Shown: piece after piece, positions 53,858 through 63,999 of the stretch
How the letters are laid out: each line of letters opens with the position of its first letter
Position numbering within the stretch: position 1 is the stretch's first letter
DNA from: Stenotrophomonas maltophilia
Lineage (GTDB): Bacteria > Pseudomonadota > Gammaproteobacteria > Xanthomonadales > Xanthomonadaceae
Direction: 5' to 3'
Assembly (NCBI RefSeq): GCF_006974125.1
Contig: NZ_CP037858.1
Location: 1,984,001-2,048,000 of the forward strand
Length of the DNA: 64,000 nucleotides
The notes under the pieces: generated by a model
What the model saw: the letters and a program-made list of their open reading frames with translations, nothing else
The model's database searches: none
What the model was told of the DNA's origin: nothing
Position numbers and translations under genes: made by a program

Positions 53858-54745
53858 TCAGCCCTGCTCCAGCGGCGTCAGCAGGCGCAGGCCGCGCTTG
53901 GCGCCGTCCACCATGTAGATGCCGCCCTCGGGCAGCAGGTCGCCGCCGGCCTGCTCGATCGCATCTGCCTTCCGCCACGGCACGGCCTGCCGCGGGCCGG
54001 GAATGAAGGCACGCCAGCGGCCATAGCGCTCCGCTCCATTGGGATCATCGTTCAGGCCGAAATTCACCGGTATGCGTACCGTCCAGCTGTCGCGGGTGCT
54101 GGCCTCGCCGGTGGTCGGTGGCTTGAACGTCCACTTGCGGGCACTGCTGACGGCGGCCTTGGCCAGGATCTCGCGCATCTTGGCAAGGGTGCGCTCGCGT
54201 CCGACCACGGTCATGTTCACCTGCTCGGCAACGACATCGGCCACCGTGCCGTCACGCGCGATCCGGACCACCAGCAGCACTTCACCCTGCCCACCGCTCC
54301 GATAGACTTCTTCCGGATAACGCGGGGGTGCCATGCGCCCTCGGGTCACCGAATCGGTGGCCTTCTCATCGTACTCGCTGAAATTGACGCTGGTCATGCT
54401 GACTTCGTAGCCACCATCGGCCATGGCCTTGCCCCGCAGGCGCACCCGCAATGGCGCACGTGCGGCCACCGCCTTGCCATCGCGCAGGGTGGGTTCGAAG
54501 CGCCAGCCACCGATGGTGCCCTCCACGAAAGACGCGATGCTCGGAGACAGCATCGACTTCTGGTCCAGCACCAGCGAACTGACCGCGCCCTCGGGCGTGA
54601 CCTCGATATGGCCAGTGAGCACCATGCTCATCTCCGCGGTGGCACGCACCGCACGCGTGGTCTGTGCGCTGGCATCGCCGGCAAGCAGGGGAGCGCCGGC
54701 GCCGACGGCCAACGCGAGAGCGAGGAACAGGGGGGGACGCATCAT
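53858..54745 (-). CDS. secreted protein with two TonB_C-like domains
   Basis: A 295-residue protein with a signal peptide (LFLALALAVGAGAPLLAGDASA). The second half has the TonB C-terminal pattern, PPRYPEEVYRSGGQGEVLLVVRIARDGTVADV, then ARKWTFKPPTT. The first half carries a more diverged copy (TGHIEVTPEGAVSSLVLDQ, then GWRFEPTLRDGKAVAARAPLRVRL). There is no membrane anchor or Pro/Lys-rich arm, so it does not look able to energise receptors with ExbBD. It may be a periplasmic binding or scaffold protein. ATG 54745 (GTG 54790 possible) follows AGGA. Confidence 0.8.
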   Translation of the reverse strand: MMRPPLFLALALAVGAGAPLLAGDASAQTTRAVRATAEMSMVLTGHIEVTPEGAVSSLVLDQKSMLSPSIASFVEGTIGGWRFEPTLRDGKAVAARAPLRVRLRGKAMADGGYEVSMTSVNFSEYDEKATDSVTRGRMAPPRYPEEVYRSGGQGEVLLVVRIARDGTVADVVAEQVNMTVVGRERTLAKMREILAKAAVSSARKWTFKPPTTGEASTRDSWTVRIPVNFGLNDDPNGAERYGRWRAFIPGPRQAVPWRKADAIEQAGGDLLPEGGIYMVDGAKRGLRLLTPLEQG

Positions 54746-54811
54746 TGCCGGATCCTTGGTGATGAATGCCGAGCGTAGCGCAGTCTTCACCTCCGGGACA
54801 GTTCGGCCGGG

Positions 54812-56542
54812 CTACGCCAACCGATGCGCGCCAGCATAGGGCGGTGTATCCGGATAGTCACCGCGGGCGAAGCGCTCCTGCAGGCCCTGCCACCACGCCG
54901 GATCAAACAGATGCCGGTAGTGCTCGCGTACCGCGGCCAGTTCGCGCGCCGGCAGGCCCATGAATGGGCCGAAGCGCTCGGGAAACACATCGCGCGGCCC
55001 CACATGGAACCAGGGTTCGTCAGCCAGCGCTTCCTCCGGCGTGCGCGGCTGCGGCCAGGCGCGGAACACGCAGTCGCTGACCAGGCACAGTTCGTCATAG
55101 TCGTAGAACACGGCCCGGCCGTGCCGCGACACGCCGAAGTTCTTCGGCAGCATGTCACCGGGGAAGATGTTGTTGCGCGCCATGTCGGTGATCGCCTGCG
55201 CGTAGTCGAGCACCGCTGCACGTACCGCCTCCCCGCCCTGCTCGCGCAGGTACAGGTTCAATGGACGGAAACGACGCTGCACGTAGCACAGTGCGATCTC
55301 CACCTCGTCGCCATCGACGCGCACGCTCTGCGCACATTGCTGCAGCAGTTCCTCCAGCAGTGCCGGAGCGAAGCGGTCGCGCGGAAAGCGCAGGTGGCGA
55401 TAGGGCTGTGCGTCGAGCAGGCGGCCGACACGATCGAGGTTGAACACCAGTGCGTACTTCTCTTCCACCTGCTGCCGCGACATCGCCTTGGGCCACGCGA
55501 AACGGTCGCGGATCAGTTTGAACACCAGCGGATAGCTGGGCAGGGTGAACACCGCCATGACCATGCCCGGCGTGCCTTCGGCATGCACCAGCCGCTCCTG
55601 CGGATGCTCGTTGAAGTGGCGGAAGAAGGTGCGGTAGCGCTCGGTCTTGCCCTGCTTGGCGCGGCCCAGCACGGTGTAGATCTCATCGATGGGCTTGCCC
55701 GGCAGCAGACTGCGCAGGAACACCACTGCATCACCGACCGTGGCCAGGTTGGCCTGGAAATAGCTGCGTGACACGCCGAACAGGTGGGCCACGTCCCGGC
55801 GCCGGGTCAGCACTGCATCGGCGCGCAGGCCACGCTCGTCGTTGACCAGCGCAATCACGCACGGCGAGAACCGATGCTCGCCGAACACGCGGCCCACCAG
55901 ATAGGCGCGGCGCTCGCGGTAGAACACGGTGTCGAGCAGCTCGATGCTGCGCACCGGCGTGTCCCCCCAATGGGCGAGGTCATCCTGAAGGCGCACCGCA
56001 ATGGCTGCCGCACAGCGCAGCTGATGCACGTAGGGAATGCCGAAGCGGTAGTCGGCGAGCACCCGCTGCAGCGCCTCCACCGGCCGCGTCGGCGAAACCG
56101 CGTAGGTATGCCGTGCGACCGGATGGGTGATGGCATCGGAGGGTTCGACATCGAAGGCGATGAACTCCAGCGCCGGATCCACGCCGCGGGTGGCGAACAT
56201 GCGCCGCGACAACGTGTTGTAGAAGGTCTTGTACAGCTCGGCGTCGATCAGCCCCAGCAGCAGCGCGCTGTACTGCGCATGCACCTGCAGCCAGAGCGCA
56301 CGTTGGCCGATCGCCTCGCCGGCAAGGCGGCGCAGTGCATCCATCTGCTCGGCGATGCACAGGTCGTACAGCACAATGCGCTCGACCGCATCCTGCCGGG
56401 CACCGGCCCAGTCGCGCTGCTCGAAGCGCTGCCGCGCACGAGCGGTCACGCCCGCGAATCGAGCATGGTAATCCTCGAAGCCATCGCGGATGGCCACCGC
56501 GATGCGCGGTGCCAGCTCGGCAGCAATGTGAGGCTCGGACAT
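54812..56542 (-). CDS. aceK: isocitrate dehydrogenase kinase/phosphatase
   Basis: A 576-residue bifunctional enzyme that phosphorylates and dephosphorylates isocitrate dehydrogenase to steer carbon between the TCA and glyoxylate cycles. Recognisable segments are [39 protein letters not shown], the kinase-like region [21 protein letters not shown], and [33 protein letters not shown] (residues about 450-485, spans the catalytic loop). Length matches the family. A monomeric IDH gene is 3.7 kb to the right. No aceA/aceB are in the window. Confidence 0.96.
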   Translation of the reverse strand: MSEPHIAAELAPRIAVAIRDGFEDYHARFAGVTARARQRFEQRDWAGARQDAVERIVLYDLCIAEQMDALRRLAGEAIGQRALWLQVHAQYSALLLGLIDAELYKTFYNTLSRRMFATRGVDPALEFIAFDVEPSDAITHPVARHTYAVSPTRPVEALQRVLADYRFGIPYVHQLRCAAAIAVRLQDDLAHWGDTPVRSIELLDTVFYRERRAYLVGRVFGEHRFSPCVIALVNDERGLRADAVLTRRRDVAHLFGVSRSYFQANLATVGDAVVFLRSLLPGKPIDEIYTVLGRAKQGKTERYRTFFRHFNEHPQERLVHAEGTPGMVMAVFTLPSYPLVFKLIRDRFAWPKAMSRQQVEEKYALVFNLDRVGRLLDAQPYRHLRFPRDRFAPALLEELLQQCAQSVRVDGDEVEIALCYVQRRFRPLNLYLREQGGEAVRAAVLDYAQAITDMARNNIFPGDMLPKNFGVSRHGRAVFYDYDELCLVSDCVFRAWPQPRTPEEALADEPWFHVGPRDVFPERFGPFMGLPARELAAVREHYRHLFDPAWWQGLQERFARGDYPDTPPYAGAHRLA

Positions 56543-56596
56543 TCAGGGCTTACCCGGTAGGACCGGCTTCACCATACGCTGGCGTGGGGCGGCTTG

Positions 56597-56680
56597 TGTA
56601 GAGCCGGGCCCATGCCCGGCTTGGTTCACCGCAATCTGCCCGAAGCACAGCCGAGCGCCGGTCCGGCTCTGCAGGGGCAG
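56597..56680. repeat. GTAG-type inverted repeat pair
   Basis: TGTAGAGCCGGGCCCATGCC and a downstream CAGCCGAGCGCCGGTCCGGC-type unit form two hairpins that pair weakly, between aceK and the KilA-N gene. Confidence 0.65.
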
Positions 56681-56774
56681 GTCCATTGCGTCCCACGAAA
56701 ACGCAACGATTCCTACAGACCCCGGTCCACCGTGTTGCCTACCCTTCCAGGCTCACAACGGCACGAGGTGACGC

Positions 56775-57521
56775 ATGCAGCAAATGACCCTGATCCCGCG
56801 CATGGAGGAAGGCAATGTAATCCCGCAGCGGGCGCGGGACGGCTACATCAGCGCCACCGCGCTGTGCCAGTCCGTGAACAAGCGCTGGTCTGACTACCGG
56901 GCACTGAAATCGACGGAGGAGTTCCTGCAGGAGCTCACCCTCCAGACCGGGCTGGCCGAGCACGAACTCATCCACGTGGTCTCCGGCGGCATCCCGACCA
57001 TGCAGGGCACCTGGATCCATCCCTATCTGGCCATCAACCTGGGCCAGTGGCTGTCGCGCAAGTTCGCGGTGAAGGTCGCGCAGTGGGTGGTGGAATGGCA
57101 GCAGGGCCACGCCAACGCGGTAATGCCCGCGCATATCGAGCGCTACCTGCAGAACCGGGCCAAGGTACCGTACACCCATTTCTCGATGCTCAACGAGCTG
57201 ACGTTGAACCTGATCGCGCCGCTTGAAGACGCCGGTTACACCCTGCCGCAGGCGCTGGTGCCGGATATTTCCGAAGGGCGCCTGTTCTGCAAGTGGCTGA
57301 GGGACCACCGGGGCGTCGACACCGATGCACTGCCCATGTATGACCACACCTATCCGGATGGACGCACGGTGCCGGCCAAGCTGTACCCCAACGAGTTCTA
57401 CGAGGACTTCCGCCGCCACTTCAATGAAGTATGGCTCCCCGAGAAAGCACCGGCATACTTTGCAGCGCGGGACAGCAAGGCGCTTTCGTTCGTGACCGCG
57501 CTGCTGCTTCCGGTACCGTGA
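56775..57521 (+). CDS. KilA-N domain protein, orphan phage-type gene
   Basis: A 248-residue protein with an N-terminal KilA-N DNA-binding domain (DGYISATALCQSVNKRWSDYRALKSTEEFLQEL, then GTWIHPYLAINLGQWLSRKFAVKVAQWV). The C-terminal 120 residues (KVPYTHFSMLNELTLNLIAPLEDAGYTLP to YEDFRRHFNEVW) resemble the P63C-type domain that often follows KilA-N in phage proteins. The ribosome site GAGGTGACGC precedes ATG 56775. No other phage gene lies nearby, so this is a stray or domesticated gene. Confidence 0.85.
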   Translation: MQQMTLIPRMEEGNVIPQRARDGYISATALCQSVNKRWSDYRALKSTEEFLQELTLQTGLAEHELIHVVSGGIPTMQGTWIHPYLAINLGQWLSRKFAVKVAQWVVEWQQGHANAVMPAHIERYLQNRAKVPYTHFSMLNELTLNLIAPLEDAGYTLPQALVPDISEGRLFCKWLRDHRGVDTDALPMYDHTYPDGRTVPAKLYPNEFYEDFRRHFNEVWLPEKAPAYFAARDSKALSFVTALLLPVP

Positions 57522-57557
57522 CTGCGGCTGGAAACAGACGAGCATGACGTTTCGTTC

Positions 57558-57593
57558 TCCTGTGGACCCGAGCCCATGCTCGGCTCCACAGGA
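57558..57593. repeat. short palindromic repeat
   Basis: TCCTGTGGA and TCCACAGGA (57558-57566 and 57585-57593) flank an inner CCGAGCccatGCTCGG hairpin. It lies between the convergent KilA-N and roadblock genes. Confidence 0.75.
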
Positions 57594-57602
57594 GCCGGCG
57601 GT

Positions 57603-57962
57603 TCAGATCGCCAGATCGGCCTCCACGTCCTGTACCTTGCGCCGGGCCAGGGCCAGGTTGGACTTGGTACGGTCGAGCACGATGTAGAAGAACAGGCCCT
57701 TCTTCTTCGCCACCGGGCGCATGATGTGGTACGCCTTGCCCAGCGAGATCAGGATGTCCTCGATGCTGTCGTTGAGATTCAGCGATGCGGCGGTCTTCAT
57801 CTTGGCGCGGATCACTTCGGTGTTGCCTGCGGCGGCCACTTCCATGTCCATGCCGGCACCGGCCTCACCCAGCAGCATGCCGCTTTCGTAGTCGACCAGC
57901 GCCACTGCCTGCGCGCCGTCGATGCCCATCAGTGCGTTCAACGATTCATTCAATCCAGCCAC
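57603..57962 (-). CDS. roadblock/LC7 domain protein (MglB-like), A
   Basis: A 119-residue protein with a roadblock/LC7 fold: ALMGIDGAQAVALVDYESGMLLGEAG, then IRAKMKTAASLNLNDSIEDILISLGKAYHIM and FFYIVLDRTKSNLALARRKV. The start is GTG 57962, 6 bp after GGGG (a longer ORF is open but the extension is not roadblock-like). Such proteins act as GTPase-activating or scaffold partners of MglA-type GTPases. It is the last gene of a four-gene operon, 53 bp after the second roadblock gene. Confidence 0.87.
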   Translation of the reverse strand: MAGLNESLNALMGIDGAQAVALVDYESGMLLGEAGAGMDMEVAAAGNTEVIRAKMKTAASLNLNDSIEDILISLGKAYHIMRPVAKKKGLFFYIVLDRTKSNLALARRKVQDVEADLAI

Positions 57963-58015
57963 GTCGCACCCCTTGTCGATGTTGGTTCGAGCCCCTCGTT
58001 CCCCTGCGGCCGGGC

Positions 58016-58450
58016 TCACGATCCGCCGAGTTCGGCCAGGATCGCCTGGCCACATTCCCTGCTCTGCCACAGCACCTGGCCGATCACGCTGCGCTGGTCG
58101 CAGGCTGCCATCAGCAGCAGCGGTGCGCGCCCTTCGGCCTGGATGGCCAGCATCAGCACCTTGCCACCCGCGGCCTCCAGCATCAGCGTCTGCAGATCAC
58201 CCAGCACCAGTTCGCGCCCCACTGCTGCGGCCAGCGCCAGCATCGCGCTGGTCATCGCTGCCAGGCGTTCACCGCGCCCTTCGGCACCGGCACTGACCAG
58301 GGCGAAGCCATCGACACTGGCCAGCACCACCGTGCGCACGCCTTCCACCCGCTGCCGCAGGTCCTGCAGCAGCGGCTGCAGGCGCTCACGCTGGCCGGCA
58401 TCGGGCAGTACCGCCACCTGCCCATCAACCATGCGCGGCCACCAGTGCAT
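58016..58450 (-). CDS. roadblock/LC7 domain protein, B
   Basis: A 144-residue protein with a second, diverged roadblock domain: LQDLRQRVEGVRTVVLASVDGFALVSAGAEG, LAAMTSAMLALAAAVGRELVLGDLQTLMLEAAGGKVLML and IGQVLWQSRECGQAIL. The first 20 residues are an extra N-terminal segment. The start overlaps the GTPase gene end by 26 bp. Two different roadblock proteins beside one GTPase suggest a heterodimer, as in Ragulator/MglB systems. Confidence 0.87.
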   Translation of the reverse strand: MHWWPRMVDGQVAVLPDAGQRERLQPLLQDLRQRVEGVRTVVLASVDGFALVSAGAEGRGERLAAMTSAMLALAAAVGRELVLGDLQTLMLEAAGGKVLMLAIQAEGRAPLLLMAACDQRSVIGQVLWQSRECGQAILAELGGS

Positions 58451-58973
58451 GCGCTTCCATTTCGCTCATCAGTACATCCATCAGCAGCAGTCCCTGTTCG
58501 CGGTCGCGGGCATCCACTGCCAGCAATGGCAGCGGTTGATCATCGAGACTGGCGCGTGCGGCCCAGTCGTCCAGCGCGGCGTGCGGTGCCTGGTCCAGAT
58601 GGGTGACGGCCACCACCAGCGCCAATGACGATGCGAACGGTCGCAGTACCTGCAGGTAATCCTCCAGTTCGGCAACCACGCCCGCGCGCCGCGCATCCAG
58701 CAGCAGCACGGCGCCGCGGGCGCCCTGCAGCAGGATCGGCCAGAGGAAATCGAAACACTGCTGGCCCGGCGTGCCGTACAGCCGCAGGCGCTCGTCATTG
58801 GGCAGATCGATATCGGCATAGTCCAGCGCGACGGTGGTGGACGCCTTGTCGGCACCGATGCGGTCACTGTTGGCCACATCGGTATCGATCACCGCCCCGG
58901 CCGCGATGCTGCGCACCAGGGTCGACTTGCCACTGCCCATGCCGCCCAGCACGACCACCTTGTGCTCACGCAT
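58425..58973 (-). CDS. small GTPase (MglA/Rag-like)
   Basis: A 182-residue Ras-like GTPase. G1 is VVLGGMGSGKSTLVRSI (starting at residue 7), G3 reads LRLYGTPGQQCFDFLW with Thr-Pro-Gly in place of DxxG, and G4 is THLD instead of NKxD. G2 Thr may be the STTVALDY segment. The Ras-type DxxG Asp and the NKxD Asn are thus altered in the manner of MglA-like or Gtr1/RagA-like proteins. It overlaps the gene upstream by 8 bp and the roadblock gene downstream by 26 bp. Confidence 0.9.
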   Translation of the reverse strand: MREHKVVVLGGMGSGKSTLVRSIAAGAVIDTDVANSDRIGADKASTTVALDYADIDLPNDERLRLYGTPGQQCFDFLWPILLQGARGAVLLLDARRAGVVAELEDYLQVLRPFASSLALVVAVTHLDQAPHAALDDWAARASLDDQPLPLLAVDARDREQGLLLMDVLMSEMEAHALVAAHG

Positions 58974-59937
58974 TGCGCTCGCTCCCGCGCAGGTGCCGCC
59001 ACAGGCGGGCAAGCAGGCCGTTGTCGGTGCCAGTGCCGCTGCCACGTACTGTCGGCATCGGTGCCACCGGGGCGCTCTGCAATTGCGCGTAGCCGCACAG
59101 GTAGGCGGCATGGATGAAATCGCGCACCGCCGCAGCCGGCAACTCAAGCAGCATCGCGCACTCGTCAACCGTGCACGCGCGCTTGAGCAGCAGCGAGCAT
59201 AGCCGGAAGCCATCGTGGTCATGGCCCAGTACGCGGAAGTCGGGCCAGCGCAGCAGCTTCACTGAGGCGCCACGCAGGCGTTCGTCCAATGCCTGCCAAT
59301 GGCGGCTGCGCTGTGCCCACTGCCACAGCAGCGGCCGCAGTGGTTGGCGTGGCCGCTCGCCGGCCAGCGCCTGCAGGCGTGCCGGCGTCAGCGCATCCAG
59401 TTGCAGGCGTTCGAAGGCATCGGCCAAACGCTCCACCAGCGCCGCAGCCGGTTCCTGCAGCAGCACGGCCTGGTCGTGCTCCAGATCCATCAGCAGCAGA
59501 GGCTCGCCCGCATCACTCAACAGTGCCTGGCCCTGTCGCAACGGCAGCCGCTCGCGCAACAGGCGGGTGATGGCATGCGCACCATCGGCCAGGCGGATCG
59601 GTGCGGGTGCATGCATTGCCAGGGGTTCCGCTGCCAACTGCATGCCGCGCAATGCACGGCCGATGGCACCGTCATCAAGTATGTCCTGGTGGCCATCGCC
59701 GTCGCGCAGCTGGCCCCCCAGATCCTCGATCCAGCACTGCAGTCGCGGGCGTTGCTGGCGCATGCGCTGGGCCGCGTTGCGCAGCGCCGGCGTATCGCGG
59801 ATGACCAGCAGGTCGCAATCATCCAGGTCCTGGCTGCGGCGGATCTGGCCGTCCGGCAGGGCCGATGCCACGCGCAGCCGTTGCAGCAGGGCCTGCTCGC
59901 CCTGGATGTCGGTTCCCACTACCAGCACGCGTGCCAT
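58966..59937 (-). CDS. unknown receiver-like protein, first gene of GTPase operon
   Basis: A 323-residue protein, probably cytosolic. The N-terminus (ARVLVVGTDIQGEQALLQRL, then DLDDCDLLVIRDTPALRN) has the look of a diverged receiver or Rossmann-like fold, but lacks a clear acceptor Asp. The middle is Leu/Arg-rich. The C-terminal segment (WPDFRVLGHDHDGFRLCSLLLKRACTVDECAMLLELPAAAVRDFIHAAYLCGY, residues about 240-290) looks like a winged helix. ATG 59937. It probably acts as the sensor or effector of the GTPase module. Family unknown. Confidence 0.78.
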   Translation of the reverse strand: MARVLVVGTDIQGEQALLQRLRVASALPDGQIRRSQDLDDCDLLVIRDTPALRNAAQRMRQQRPRLQCWIEDLGGQLRDGDGHQDILDDGAIGRALRGMQLAAEPLAMHAPAPIRLADGAHAITRLLRERLPLRQGQALLSDAGEPLLLMDLEHDQAVLLQEPAAALVERLADAFERLQLDALTPARLQALAGERPRQPLRPLLWQWAQRSRHWQALDERLRGASVKLLRWPDFRVLGHDHDGFRLCSLLLKRACTVDECAMLLELPAAAVRDFIHAAYLCGYAQLQSAPVAPMPTVRGSGTGTDNGLLARLWRHLRGSERNA

Positions 59938-60195
59938 CCGTGTTCCCCGTGCGGCCACCTCCCCGGTGGCCTCGCGTCGCCAAGGCTAGGGCATCGCCAA
60001 CGGCAGCCGTCGTGATCGACTGCTCAGATCGAGGGCCGCTGCGGATCCACTCATATCCGTTCTGCGACGGCCATCGCGGGCAAGTTTCATGCCCCTTTGA
60101 CGGCATTCCGACAGCCAACGGAAGTCACGGTTCTGGACGCGGGTCGAATGGGGTCAGATCCCTTTTGCATGGCAAAAGGGATCTGACCCCAGAGC
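59938..60195. other. gap between the GTPase operon and icd
   Basis: A 315-bp gap (59938-60252) between two minus-strand units. It contains the GTPase-operon promoter (not resolved), the 43-bp perfect palindrome at 60149-60191 and the icd terminator. No gene is supported. Confidence 0.5.
60149..60191. repeat. perfect 20-bp-arm palindrome (GGGGTCAGATCC type)
   Basis: The left arm TGGGGTCAGATCCCTTTTGC (60149-60168) and its exact inverse (60172-60191) are separated by only ATG. The sequence class GGGGTCAGATCC recurs in many proteobacterial repeats, some of them linked to REP-associated (RAYT) transposases, but no transposase gene lies nearby. It is unlike the GTAG repeats of this window. Confidence 0.9.
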
Positions 60196-60225
60196 CAAAA
60201 AGAAACCCGCGCCGAAGCGCGGGTT
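60196..60225 (-). terminator. icd terminator
   Basis: AACCCGCGC (60204-60212) and GCGCGGGTT (60217-60225) enclose CGAA. Read on the minus strand the hairpin is followed by TCTTTTT, a good U-tract. It lies 28 bp after the icd stop. Confidence 0.9.
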
Positions 60226-60252
60226 CCGGTGTCACGACCGAGCGGCGATGGA

Positions 60253-62750
<2,498 letters not shown>

Positions 62751-62752
62751 AA

Positions 62753-62783
62753 TAAAAAAGGACGCAGCCTCGCGGCTGCGTCC
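62753..62783 (-). terminator. terminator for the lipoprotein gene
   Basis: GGACGCAGCC (62760-62769) and GGCTGCGTCC (62774-62783) with loop TCGC. On the minus strand the stem is followed by TTTTTT (62759-62754). It lies 34 bp after the lipoprotein stop. Confidence 0.93.
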
Positions 62784-62817
62784 ATCGTGAGTCCTGCCGG
62801 GAGAGAGTCGGCAGGAC

Positions 62818-63330
62818 TTACTTGACCTCGAACTCCTGCGGCGTTCCGGCCGCCTTGCCATCGACCATGACCTCGGCGCGGTACTTGCCGGCCGGCCAGC
62901 CCTTTGCATTCTTGAATGTGACGTTGGTGGTCTCCGCGCCGCTGGCATTCAGGGTCGCGGTCTGTTCGCCGGCCACCTGGCCGTCCTGGAAGGTCAGCTT
63001 GGCGCCGACATTGACGTTGTTGGCAGCGCCATCGGTCTTGACCGAGACGATGACGTCATCCTTCGGCGAGAACAGTGCAGCCGGGGCGACCGACTTGTCG
63101 GCGGCAGCGGTCTTGCCCACGGTGACAGTGGAAACACTGACCGCAGCAGCTTCCGCCATCGGCGGCGGTGCACCGGTCATCGGCGCCGGCGCTGCCGGCT
63201 CGGCCGGAGCCGTGGCCACCGGAGCGGCGTTGGTGTCGGTCGACTCCTCTTTCTTCTTGCAACCGACCAGGGCGACGCTGCCCAGCAGGGCGGCGATCAG
63301 GGCGGTCTGGAGCGGGGTGGTCTTGATCAT
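62818..63330 (-). CDS. small lipoprotein, unknown
   Basis: A 170-residue lipoprotein with lipobox SVALVGC (Cys24) followed by KKKEESTD. An Ala/Pro-rich linker (32-60) leads to a beta domain: FSPKDDVIVSVKTDGAANNVNVGAKL, TLNASGAETTNVTFKNAKGWPAGKYRAEVMVDG. The last part resembles the small beta-sandwich domains of exported ligand-binding or protein-inhibiting proteins, but I assign no family. It is 46 bp from the LysM gene in the same direction, with its own terminator. Confidence 0.85.
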   Translation of the reverse strand: MIKTTPLQTALIAALLGSVALVGCKKKEESTDTNAAPVATAPAEPAAPAPMTGAPPPMAEAAAVSVSTVTVGKTAAADKSVAPAALFSPKDDVIVSVKTDGAANNVNVGAKLTFQDGQVAGEQTATLNASGAETTNVTFKNAKGWPAGKYRAEVMVDGKAAGTPQEFEVK

Positions 63331-63375
63331 TCGGGGTTCCTCCCAGGGATTGTCGGACGGCGTTCGATCGCCGGC

Positions 63376-63669
63376 TTACTTCGGCGGCAGCTTCAGGGTC
63401 TGGCCCGGGAAAATCTTGTCCGGGTCGTCAAGCACATCGCGGTTGGCTTCGAAGATCTTCTTCCAGGCGTTGGCGTCGCCCAGATGCTGCTTGGCGATCT
63501 TCGACAGCGAGTCGCCCTTCTGCACGGTGTAGGTGCCGCCGCTGACGATCTCGGCGGTGCTGTCCACCGAAGCGCTGACGCCGGAGAAGTCCGCCTTCGG
63601 CACCTGCTCGGCGGTACTGTCGACGCTGGCACTGACGCCGGAGAAATCGGCTTTCTTCTCGGTACTCAT
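63376..63669 (-). CDS. LysM protein with tandem 16-residue repeat
   Basis: A 97-residue protein. Residues 6-21 and 25-40 are identical: KADFSGVSASVDSTAE twice, 19 residues apart. A LysM domain follows (GGTYTVQKGDSLSKIAKQHLGDANAWKKIFEANRDVLDDPDKIFPGQTLKLP). There is no signal peptide, as in the cytoplasmic LysM/BON protein YgaU, but the BON domain is replaced by the repeat. ATG 63669 follows GGAG. LysM would bind peptidoglycan or polysaccharide. Confidence 0.9.
   Translation of the reverse strand: MSTEKKADFSGVSASVDSTAEQVPKADFSGVSASVDSTAEIVSGGTYTVQKGDSLSKIAKQHLGDANAWKKIFEANRDVLDDPDKIFPGQTLKLPPK
63550..63654. repeat. tandem DNA repeat within the LysM gene
   Basis: Two copies, 63607-63654 and 63550-63597, offset by 57 bp, encode the identical 16-residue units. 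The period is an exact number of codons, so recent in-frame duplication, or selection for two copies, is likely. Confidence 0.85.
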
Positions 63670-63790
63670 CCACAACTCCCGTCTGCATGACTACATGGCT
63701 CGCACGGTGCCATGGCGGTTGTTAAATGGGGATGGTGCAGATGTGAAGCCGCCCCGGGGGGCGGCTGAACAATCGGGAGATAAGGTGCCT

Positions 63791-63866
63791 GGTAGTGCCG
63801 GCCGCTGGTCGGCTGTGCCAGGGGGATCCGGCCTTGGCCGATTGCCGGCCAGCGGCCGGCACTACC
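63791..63866. repeat. GTAG/GCCGGCC hairpin
   Basis: GGTAGTGCCGGCCGCTGG (63791-63808) and the inverse copy ending in CACTACC at 63866 pair almost perfectly. A single further half-unit lies at 63892-63912, next to the partial gene. Confidence 0.8.
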
Positions 63867-63912
63867 CGTAACCGCCTGCGATCCAAAGGTAGCGCCGGCC
63901 GCTGGCCGGCGG

Positions 63913-63999
63913 TTACTGCCGCAGTTCGCGGTAGGTCGCAGCCGGAGCCGCGATGCCGGGGCTGGCACGCCAGGGATTGATGTCCAGGCCACCACGGCG
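63913..63999 (-). CDS. 3' end of a gene running out of the window
   Basis: On the minus strand, a reading frame enters at the window edge and stops at TAA (63913-63915). It encodes RRGGLDINPWRASPGIAAPA and then ATYRELRQ. The GTAG repeat half-unit touches the stop, as for other genes here. I cannot name the protein from 28 residues. Confidence 0.6.
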   Translation of the reverse strand, partial: RRGGLDINPWRASPGIAAPAATYRELRQ

